Source of the DNA: Syntrophaceae bacterium UBA6112
GTDB taxonomy: Bacteria; Desulfobacterota; Syntrophia; Syntrophales; UBA5619
DNA length: 28,957 nt
Assembly (NCBI GenBank): GCA_002423465.1
Contig: DIWG01000015.1
Span: 1-28,957 of the forward strand
Reading direction: 5' to 3'
In this document: one piece after another, positions 7,718 to 14,275 of the stretch
Layout of the letters: each line of letters begins with the position of its first letter
Numbering within the stretch: the stretch's first letter is position 1
Notes under the pieces: model-generated
What the model saw: the letters and a program-made list of their open reading frames with translations, nothing else
What the model was told of the DNA's origin: nothing
Databases searched by the model: none
Made by a program: the position numbers and the translations under genes

Positions 7718-8038
7718 ATGCCGCAGTTAGAGATGGGAGGACAGACTTACGAGGTTGATGAGGATGGTTTCCTGCAGGAACTGGATAAGTGGAATAGAGA
7801 TTTTGCACAGGGTTACGCTTCCATAGAGGGTATCGAGGGAACGTTGACCGAGGAGCACTGGAAACTGATTGAATACATCCGGAACTACTACAACCAGTTC
7901 GGCATTGCGCCGATGATCAGAAAGATGTGTAAGGACACGGATTTGAATCTCAAACGGATTTATGAACTCTTTCCCTCGGGACCGGCCAAGGGGGCCTGCA
8001 AACTCGCCGGCCTTTCGAAACCGACCGGATGCGTCTGA
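7718..8038 (+). CDS. dsrC: DsrC sulfur-carrier protein
   Basis: The 106-residue product is a complete DsrC/TusE-family protein. It ends in the flexible arm GACKLAGLSKPTGCV with both functional cysteines: penultimate Cys105 and Cys94 eleven residues before it. The pair forms the DsrC trisulfide with sulfur from sulfite bound at DsrB, which is then reduced through DsrMKJOP. The ATG at 7718 follows AGAGGGAGGTAATAAAG. The conserved core GIEGTLTEEHWKLIEYIRNYY is intact. Many reductive-type organisms carry dsrC away from dsrAB; here it lies 49 bases behind dsrN. An 8-bp hairpin starts within its stop codon region. Confidence 0.98.
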   Translation: MPQLEMGGQTYEVDEDGFLQELDKWNRDFAQGYASIEGIEGTLTEEHWKLIEYIRNYYNQFGIAPMIRKMCKDTDLNLKRIYELFPSGPAKGACKLAGLSKPTGCV

Positions 8039-8054
8039 TGGCGGCTCCATCAGA
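8034..8054 (+). other. Perfect hairpin across the dsrC stop codon
   Basis: TCTGATGG (8034-8041) and CCATCAGA (8047-8054) make a perfect 8-bp stem with loop CGGCT. The stem includes the dsrC TGA (8036-8038). No T-run follows, so it is more likely an mRNA 3' stabiliser or processing boundary than an intrinsic terminator. Confidence 0.55.
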
Positions 8055-8356
8055 ACCATCAAGATAAAGGTGAAAGGGGCCCGATCCGGCGAGAAGGGAT
8101 CGTGTCCTTTGGGGAATGGCGGTTGCAGGACCGTAAAAACAGGAAACATCCTGCACGCTGATTCATCATGGAATGATGCATCCCAATATTGGCGCGGCAA
8201 CATGGCTTAAGGGCTTTCCGACGAGGGAAGAACAAATTGTACACGGCCGGAGCTGTCTCAATTGCATGTTGCCCCACCATTCCCTTTTCAAACTCCCTGA
8301 TGTTGGCTTTTCGTTGGGGCAATTCGATTCATGGATGCAATCAAGAGAGTTTGATT
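8055..8356 (+). other. 302-base intergenic stretch between dsrC and the macro-domain gene
   Basis: No convincing gene is seen. The macro-domain frame stays open upstream to 8189, but that extension does not look like the family and has no ribosome site. A small inverted repeat (CATCAT-GGA-ATGATG, 8164-8178) lies in the middle. There is no T-run terminator and no strong promoter match. The length is unusual inside an otherwise tightly packed run, so a transcript boundary or RNA element is possible. Confidence 0.4.
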
Positions 8357-8890
8357 ATGTTGAATGAATTCAGGGTGAATGAGAAAACAATCCGCCTGAT
8401 GGTTGGATTCATTACCGATATCGGTGATATGGACGGGATGGTCTATTACGCCCGACCGGATTTGACGTTGGGATCCGGATTCGGCACGGCGATTTCCACC
8501 CAGGGGGGGCCAAAGGTGCAGGAGGAGTTGAAGAAGACCGGCAGCGCCAAGATTACCGAAGTCGTCGTCACAGGTGGCGGAAACCTTCAAGCCAAGTACA
8601 TCCTGCACGCCATCGGACCCCGGTTCCAGGAGGAGGACAGCGAGGAAAAACTGAGGGCGACCACGCTGAATACGCTACGAAAGGCGGAAGAGCATAAACT
8701 TCAGAAAATAGTTTTTCCCGCGATGGGATCGGGATTCTATGGAATTCCGCTGGAGGTCTCAGCCCGTGTGACCCTGGGAGCGGTCAGGGAGTATTTGGAA
8801 AAAGCGGTCGAACCGAAGGAGGTCGTTTTCTGTCTTCGGGACTCCCGTGAGTTAAAGGTTTTTCAGGAACATCTGCAAAAGATGAAATGA
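8357..8890 (+). CDS. Macro-domain-like protein with altered catalytic loop
   Basis: The 177-residue product has a macro (ADP-ribose-binding) domain pattern. FITDIGDMDGMVYYARPD stands where 'GDITxxxVDAIVNAAN' is expected. It is followed by the Gly loop LGSGFGTAI (residues 38-46), KITEVVVTGGGNL, YILHAIGPRF and the second loop FPAMGSGFYGIP (120-131). Ligand-binding glycine loops are kept. The NAAN segment, whose last Asn is needed for deacetylase/ADP-ribosylhydrolase activity in well-studied members, is replaced by YYAR. It may therefore bind an ADP-ribose-like ligand without the classical hydrolysis. The ATG at 8357 starts just before the domain; an upstream extension to 8189 was rejected. It stands alone between dsrC and the first membrane module. 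Confidence 0.75.
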   Translation: MLNEFRVNEKTIRLMVGFITDIGDMDGMVYYARPDLTLGSGFGTAISTQGGPKVQEELKKTGSAKITEVVVTGGGNLQAKYILHAIGPRFQEEDSEEKLRATTLNTLRKAEEHKLQKIVFPAMGSGFYGIPLEVSARVTLGAVREYLEKAVEPKEVVFCLRDSRELKVFQEHLQKMK

Positions 8891-8996
8891 AAAAAATTTT
8901 GAAGGCAACAGGGGAAGCTTTCGTTTTCCTTTCGATGATGCGTTTCATTTCCTGATTATTTATAGCGGATCAGAGAAACAGGTTCAGGAGGATAGG

Positions 8997-9689
8997 ATGA
9001 GCGAAACCCTTCGTTTCGTTTCCGACGATTTGCAGTTGATGGCCCTGAGTTTCATGGCCATTGTCTATATGATCCGTATCCGTTGGCTTCTGGGATTCAA
9101 GGCATCCCGGGATCGCCAAGCGCCTTCCGAGCGTAAGGATACCTCTTCGTTCAAGGGAATTGTCTATTCCTGGGCGAATATCGCCATGCCCTGGTCCATG
9201 GAGAGCACCCGGCGCATGTTTCCATTCTACCTTCAATTCATGGTATTCCATCTGGCCGTGGCCGCCAACATAACAATGTCTTTTGTCATTCCATACGCGC
9301 CGGGTCTTATGAAACCCATGATCGTCGTCCGCCTGCTTCAGATCCTGTTTTCGGCGGCCGTCGCGATCGGTTGCTATCGAATGTACCGCCGTTTCAGCAA
9401 TCCGGCGATGCGCCTGATCAGTACGCCGGATGATTTTTTTTCCCTGGCCCTGCTCACGGTTTGGTCATTTGTTTCTATCTTTGCGGCTCCGAACCGCCCC
9501 GATCTTGGGGAGGTCCCGTTGATGGTCTATTTCATCATGACCGCCTTCTTTTTGGTCTATGTCCCCTTCAGTAAAATCTCCCATTATCTCTATTATCCGT
9601 TTACCCGCTTCTACTTTGGGAGAACCATGGGTTATCGCGGCGTCTATCCGGTCAAGCGGGCGGCGCAGCCGAAACCGACCCATACGTAA
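8997..9689 (+). CDS. Short cytochrome b-type membrane subunit (NarI/DsrM/HmcE-like), module 1
   Basis: The 230-residue membrane protein has about five hydrophobic helices: residues 14-34, 75-100, 105-125, 143-163 and 176-200. Histidines suited to heme b ligation lie in the second helix (MVFHLAV) and in SKISHYLYYP near the last. A cytosolic loop lies between helices 1 and 2. This is the layout of the quinone-reactive cytochrome b partner of HdrD-like proteins (NarI, DsrM, HmcE, TmcC relatives). The ATG at 8997 follows CAGGAGGATAGG. Its partner iron-sulfur gene starts 28 bases after its stop. The exact subfamily is not certain; length is closest to HmcE (about 226), while canonical DsrM is about 330. 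Confidence 0.8.
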   Translation: MSETLRFVSDDLQLMALSFMAIVYMIRIRWLLGFKASRDRQAPSERKDTSSFKGIVYSWANIAMPWSMESTRRMFPFYLQFMVFHLAVAANITMSFVIPYAPGLMKPMIVVRLLQILFSAAVAIGCYRMYRRFSNPAMRLISTPDDFFSLALLTVWSFVSIFAAPNRPDLGEVPLMVYFIMTAFFLVYVPFSKISHYLYYPFTRFYFGRTMGYRGVYPVKRAAQPKPTHT

Positions 9690-9717
9690 AGAAATGATAT
9701 CGATTCAGGAGTAACGA

Positions 9718-11466
9718 ATGATCCCAAACGCGAGATCGCATAAAGCCGGCAAGGTTGTTGAGAGAATGGGCAAGAAACTGAACCGCCAGCTGGTGGGTTC
9801 TTTGGTTGGTTGCGTTCACTGCGGCATGTGTACGGAATCCTGCCATTATGTCTTGGCCAACCCGGACGATCCCACCTATGCGCCGGCCTACAAGGCGGAT
9901 CAGATTCGCAAGATTTTCAAACGCAACTTTGACTGGACGGGGAAGGTTTTCCCCTGGTGGGTTCATGCCCAGGATATTCGCACCGATGAGGATCTGGAAA
10001 AACTCAAGGACATCGTATTTGGAAAATGCACCAACTGTCGAAGATGCTCGCTGAACTGCCCGATGGGAGTGGATTTTGCTCTGCTCAACCGAATGGCCCG
10101 GGGGTTGCTCGTTTCCGTGGGAGTCATGCCGGAAGGCGTCGCCGTCGTCAGCAAAGATCAGTGGGAAGTGGGGAACCAGATGGGGGTGCTGCCGCAGGAA
10201 TACATCGAAACCCTCGAATGGCTGTCCGACGAATTGGAAGAAGAATTCAAGGATCCCAAGGCCCGGATTCCCATCGACAAGATGGATGCCGAAATCGTTT
10301 ATGCCATCAATCCCCGGGAGGTGAAATACGATCCCCGGACGATTTCCGATGCGGCCCGCATCTTCTATCTTGCGGGAGAGAACTGGACCATGCCCAGCGA
10401 GGGATGGGACATGACCAATTTTGGTCTCTTCTCCGGGGACGACGAACTGGGCGGGGCGGTCGCTCTGAGGGTCTACGATAAAGTCCGTGAACTGCGGGGG
10501 AAAACACTGGTGTTATCCGAATGCGGGCATGGATACCGCTCAACCCGATGTGAAGGGCCGAACTGGTCGGGTAAAGGAGTGCCCTTTGTAATCGAAAGCT
10601 CGGTTCTGACCATGCTCCGTTACATCAGGGAAGGCCGGATTCGGGTCGATAAGGTTAAGAACAAGGAATCCTATACCTTTCACGACTCCTGCAACAACGC
10701 CCGAAGCTGCGGCTTTTTCGAGGAGCCCCGGGAGCTTTTGGACCTTGTGGTGACTGATTTTCGGGAGATGTATCCGAACCGTGCGGAGAATTATTGCTGC
10801 ACGGGCGGAGGAGGGGCGATGTCCATGTCGGAATATACGCCCCAGCGCCTGAAATCGGCCGTCATCAAGGCCGACCAACTGAAGGCCACGGGGGCGAAAG
10901 CCGTGGTCACCTCCTGCCACAATTGCGTGGACGGCTTAACCGACGTGATCCGGCATTACAAACTGGGGATGAAGGTGACGCAACTGGTCAACCTGACGGC
11001 CAACGCCGTGATCATCCCGGAAAAGGTCTCCGTCCCGGTGTTCATTCCAATGCCGGTTGAGGCGCTGCCGCTGCAGGGCTTCAAGATTCTGGTCGTGGAC
11101 GATGAGCCGGATATCCTGGCCTTCCTCTCTGCGGTTTTGGAGGATCAGGGCGCTACAGTGATCCAGGCGGCCGACGGCGAACAGGCATTGGCATTGACAA
11201 TAGAGGAAAAACCTGATCTGATTACCCTTGATCTGTCCATGCCGGGGAAAAACGGCGGATACGTGTTTGAAGCGATCCGAAACAATCCGGAGATCGCCTC
11301 CACAAAGGTCTGTATCATTACCGGAAAACCGGAGCTGCGTAGACTCATTTACGAGCGTCCCGTCGCCCCTCCGGATGGGTATCTGGATAAACCGGTCAAC
11401 GAAGAGACCCTGCTGACCAACATTCGGATGATCCTGGAGATGAAACACCCTGTTGGGCATGCGTAA
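9718..11466 (+). CDS. HdrD-like iron-sulfur protein fused to a response-regulator receiver domain, module 1
   Basis: The 582-residue protein has two parts. Residues 1-440 are HdrD/DsrK/TmcB-like. Two [4Fe-4S] sites are present: C32-x2-C35-x2-C38-x3-C42 and C104-x2-C107-x2-C110-x3-C114. The CCG-domain cysteines that hold the noncubane cluster in HdrD follow: C269, C325, C359-C360, and C400-x2-C403. Residues 455-578 form an intact receiver domain: acidic pair D461-D462, phospho-acceptor D505 in LITLDLSMPG, T535 and K558 (YLDKP). A hinge rich in Pro/Val (residues 432-453) joins them. There is no frameshift at the junction, so this is a true fusion. It should accept electrons from the cytochrome b upstream and pass them to or from a cytosolic thiol/disulfide. 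The receiver implies control by the histidine kinase that follows. Confidence 0.9.
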   Translation: MIPNARSHKAGKVVERMGKKLNRQLVGSLVGCVHCGMCTESCHYVLANPDDPTYAPAYKADQIRKIFKRNFDWTGKVFPWWVHAQDIRTDEDLEKLKDIVFGKCTNCRRCSLNCPMGVDFALLNRMARGLLVSVGVMPEGVAVVSKDQWEVGNQMGVLPQEYIETLEWLSDELEEEFKDPKARIPIDKMDAEIVYAINPREVKYDPRTISDAARIFYLAGENWTMPSEGWDMTNFGLFSGDDELGGAVALRVYDKVRELRGKTLVLSECGHGYRSTRCEGPNWSGKGVPFVIESSVLTMLRYIREGRIRVDKVKNKESYTFHDSCNNARSCGFFEEPRELLDLVVTDFREMYPNRAENYCCTGGGGAMSMSEYTPQRLKSAVIKADQLKATGAKAVVTSCHNCVDGLTDVIRHYKLGMKVTQLVNLTANAVIIPEKVSVPVFIPMPVEALPLQGFKILVVDDEPDILAFLSAVLEDQGATVIQAADGEQALALTIEEKPDLITLDLSMPGKNGGYVFEAIRNNPEIASTKVCIITGKPELRRLIYERPVAPPDGYLDKPVNEETLLTNIRMILEMKHPVGHA

Positions 11467-11488
11467 AGACCAGGGTAAAAGTGATCCT

Positions 11489-12922
11489 ATGACCAACAAT
11501 CCCTATAAGGACTATTTCGAATTGATGCCGGCCTATCTGACGATCCTGGATCGGGATCTGAAGATCGTCGAAGCGAACAGACGCTTTCGCCGGGACTTCG
11601 GAGATTTCGAGGGGCGGTATTGCTATCAGATCAATCAGCACCGGTCGGAGCGCTGCGAGCAATGTCCGGCGGAGCGCACCTTCCGCGACGGGTTGCGTCA
11701 CGGGATCGAAGAGAAATCCAGCAACCAACTGGGGAATGAAATCTCGCTGCTGATCAACACCACGGCCATTACCGATGAATCCGGAGAGATAACCCATGTC
11801 ATGAGAATGGCAACGGATATCACCGAAATCAAACTCCTGCAGAATCAAATCCGGGACAGCCGGGAACGCTATCGCAAGTTGTTTGACGAAGTGCCCTGCT
11901 ACATTTCAATTCAGGATTCCAACCTGCGGATCGTCGATGCAAATCGGCGGCTCCGCGAGGATTTTGGGGCGTCACCGGGAGACAAATGCCACCAGGTTTA
12001 TATGCATCGGACGGAGACTTGCGTTCCCTGCATCGTGAAACAAACGTTTGAAGACGGCCGGGTCCACCAGGCGGAGGAAATGATGACGTCCCCCAAAGGA
12101 GATCAGGTCAACGTTCTGGTGTATACGGCCCCGGTGCGCGATGCGGCGGGGCAGATCAACAACGTGATCGAGATCAGCACCGACATCACGCAGATTCGCC
12201 GGCTCCAGTCCCAATTGACGAATCTGGGCCTAATCATCAGTTCAATCTCCCATGGAATTAAAGGTCTCCTGACAAGTCTCGACGGAGGGGTGTATCTGGT
12301 CAATACGGGACTTGCGAAAAACGATCGAAAGCGTTTCGAGCAGGGCTGGAAGATGGTGGAGCGGAATATCACCCGGGTCCGAAGAATGGTGCTGGACCTG
12401 CTCTATTATGCCAAGGATCGGGCACCGGAATTGGAATGCTTCCCCGCACGTGCGGTAGCGGACGAGGTATGTGAGGTGGTACGGGTAAAAGCGGCGGAAA
12501 TGGGTATCGGTTTCGGTTGCGAGGTGGACCGCAATATCGGAGATATTGACGCGGATCTCAAAGCGGTCCGATCCCTGCTGATCAACCTTGTAGAGAACGC
12601 TATGGATGCCTGCCGGGTGGATACGAAGAAAGGGAATCATGTGGTGCGCATCAAATTGCGGGGCTACCCGGAGTATATCGAATATGAAGTGGAGGACAAC
12701 GGGATCGGCATGGATCAGGAAACCCGGGAACGGGCCTTCAGCCTCTTCTTCTCTTCGAAAAAGGGGAATGGAACGGGTCTGGGGCTGTTTATTTCCAACA
12801 AAATCGCGCAGGCCCATGGCGGAGAAATAAAAATAGAGTCGGAGTTGAACCAGGGGACCCGCATGATCGTGAAACTTCCACGGAAGAGTCCATCCTCAGG
12901 AACCGAACCGCCGAAAGCTTGA
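11489..12922 (+). CDS. Soluble PAS-PAS histidine kinase with Cys/His motifs in both PAS domains
   Basis: The 477-residue sensor kinase has no membrane segment. PAS1 covers about residues 5-115 and PAS2 about 127-238. A dimerisation helix follows with H255 in SISHGIKG, then a HATPase domain with N-box LVENAMDAC (N370), DNGIGM and GTGLGL. Both PAS domains carry the same motif C-x5-H-x4-C-x2-C: C45/H51/C56/C59 and C167/H173/C178/C181. This suggests a metal, Fe-S or thiol-based redox sensor, by inference. The ATG at 11489 begins just before PAS1. An ATG at 11459 overlapping the upstream stop is an alternative adding ten residues. Obvious partners are the receiver fused to the upstream protein and the stand-alone receiver downstream. 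Confidence 0.92.
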   Translation: MTNNPYKDYFELMPAYLTILDRDLKIVEANRRFRRDFGDFEGRYCYQINQHRSERCEQCPAERTFRDGLRHGIEEKSSNQLGNEISLLINTTAITDESGEITHVMRMATDITEIKLLQNQIRDSRERYRKLFDEVPCYISIQDSNLRIVDANRRLREDFGASPGDKCHQVYMHRTETCVPCIVKQTFEDGRVHQAEEMMTSPKGDQVNVLVYTAPVRDAAGQINNVIEISTDITQIRRLQSQLTNLGLIISSISHGIKGLLTSLDGGVYLVNTGLAKNDRKRFEQGWKMVERNITRVRRMVLDLLYYAKDRAPELECFPARAVADEVCEVVRVKAAEMGIGFGCEVDRNIGDIDADLKAVRSLLINLVENAMDACRVDTKKGNHVVRIKLRGYPEYIEYEVEDNGIGMDQETRERAFSLFFSSKKGNGTGLGLFISNKIAQAHGGEIKIESELNQGTRMIVKLPRKSPSSGTEPPKA

Positions 12923-12936
12923 TCAAGGAGGGATTA

Positions 12937-13314
12937 ATGGACAGACCAAAACGGATTTTGATCGTGGATGACGAGGAGGATATTCGCACCTACCTTTCGA
13001 CGCTGCTCGAGGATCAGGGATTCCAAACCGTTCTGGCGAAGGATGGGGAGGAGGCGATGCAAAAGCTCCTGGCCGAACCGCCGGACCTCATTTCGCTCGA
13101 TATCTCCATGCCGGAAAAATCAGGGGTCAAGTTTTTTCGCGAGATGAAAATGGACGACCGGTGGAAAAAGATCCCAATCATCATTGTCACCGGGGTCTCC
13201 GAAGACTTCAAAAATTTTATCTCTTCCCGTCATCATATACCGGCTCCGGATGGATTTGTTTCAAAACCCATTTCTCCTGAAGAAATACTGAACCTTGTCC
13301 GCACGCTTGCTTAA
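12937..13314 (+). CDS. Single-domain response regulator (receiver only)
   Basis: The 125-residue receiver has all active-site residues: D11-D12, phospho-acceptor D55 (LISLDISMPE), T85 and K110 (FVSKP). It has no output domain. The ATG at 12937 follows AAGGAGGGATTA, preferred over an in-frame TTG at 12919. It is strikingly like the receiver fused to the HdrD-like protein two genes upstream. Both share DDExDI, LEDQG, PDLIxLDxSMP and an unusual P-A/AP-PDG-Y/F stretch before the final lysine motif. The two probably arose by duplication and share a kinase. It may act as a phosphate sink or bind a protein target, as CheY- and DivK-like proteins do. Confidence 0.93.
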   Translation: MDRPKRILIVDDEEDIRTYLSTLLEDQGFQTVLAKDGEEAMQKLLAEPPDLISLDISMPEKSGVKFFREMKMDDRWKKIPIIIVTGVSEDFKNFISSRHHIPAPDGFVSKPISPEEILNLVRTLA

Positions 13315-13330
13315 GTAAAGGAAACGTCCC

Positions 13331-14275
13331 ATGGGATTTTATACATTGTCTTATCTGTGCATTCTGGTGTTCATCCTTGCAACCGGTTACCGGGTTTACC
13401 GGCAGTGGACCCTCCCCATTCATCTCCGTTGGGAGATCTATCCGGTCCAGCATGAAACGACCGATAAACTGGCGCATGGCGGTTCCTACATGGAGGAGTT
13501 GAACTGGTGGGAGAAGAAACCAGGGGGCTCTCTGTTTAATGAGATGAAATACATGGTGCCGGAGATTTTGTTCATCCGGGGTCTGTGGAAAGAAAACAGG
13601 GGTTTGTGGTGGGTTTCCTTCCCATTCCATTTCGGGTTGTACCTGATGATCGTCACCTTCAGCCTGATGGTCCTCCATGCGCTTGTCATCCTGTGGGGAG
13701 GAAATACCGTTCTGGCAGGCGGCGCCATCGGAACCCTGTTGAACGGCCTCATCGTTTTCATGGGATGGACCGGTCTGGTCTTGGGGGTCATCGGCAGTGT
13801 GGGCACCTTCTGCCGTCGGATCGCCGATCCGGAATTGAGGGAGTATTCCTCTTTCGTGGATTATTTCAATATCCTGTTCATCCTGCTTTTCTTTCTGTTC
13901 GCTTTTTTTACATGCCTGTTTGTCGATCCGCTGCTGGAAGGCGCAAAGGGCTATGTCTTCGGCCTGCTGACCGGTGGAGGTTCTTTGAATGGATCTGTTC
14001 CGGGTCAAAGCTTCTTCGGGGGAGCGGCGATCGTTCTGGCGTCGCTTCTGGTCGCCTACATTCCGCTGACGCATATGTCCCATATGGTTATGAAGTATTT
14101 CTTCTATCACAATGTCAAATGGGATGACGCCCCGAATCTGCGGGGCGGATCGATCGAAGCCGCCGTCCTGGAGAATCTTGCACTCAAGCCGACCTGGAAC
14201 GCAAAACATGTTGAAGCGGACGGACGGAAATCCTGGCTCGACATTGCGTCTTCGGTGCCCAAGGAGATGAAATGA
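13331..14275 (+). CDS. Cytochrome b-type membrane subunit (NarI gamma/TmcC/DsrM-like), module 2
   Basis: The 314-residue membrane protein starts with an N-terminal helix (residues 1-20). A hydrophilic stretch with HLRWEIYPVQHE and an ELNWWEKKPGG segment follows. It then has four further helices (about 92-116, 124-156, 176-199, 218-245). Candidate heme-ligating histidines are in FPFHFGLY and MVLHALV and in the THMSHMVM motif. This architecture is typical of the 'nitrate reductase gamma-like' cytochromes that pair with HdrD-like proteins in anaerobes. Its stop overlaps the start of the partner gene by four bases. It presumably exchanges electrons with menaquinone. Confidence 0.85.
   Translation: MGFYTLSYLCILVFILATGYRVYRQWTLPIHLRWEIYPVQHETTDKLAHGGSYMEELNWWEKKPGGSLFNEMKYMVPEILFIRGLWKENRGLWWVSFPFHFGLYLMIVTFSLMVLHALVILWGGNTVLAGGAIGTLLNGLIVFMGWTGLVLGVIGSVGTFCRRIADPELREYSSFVDYFNILFILLFFLFAFFTCLFVDPLLEGAKGYVFGLLTGGGSLNGSVPGQSFFGGAAIVLASLLVAYIPLTHMSHMVMKYFFYHNVKWDDAPNLRGGSIEAAVLENLALKPTWNAKHVEADGRKSWLDIASSVPKEMK

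Noticed and set aside
8189..8356. N-terminal extension of the macro-domain protein by 56 residues
   Set aside because: The extension has low-complexity, non-family sequence and no ribosome site. The domain begins right after the ATG at 8357.
8173..8367. A 64-residue plus-strand frame with a CLNC motif in the gap after dsrC
   Set aside because: No ribosome site, no recognisable family, and it overlaps the macro-domain start. Treated as chance.
9718..11466. Splitting the HdrD-like and receiver parts into two genes
   Set aside because: The frame is continuous, with no stop, start or ribosome site at the junction (about 11040-11085), and the linker reads as normal protein.
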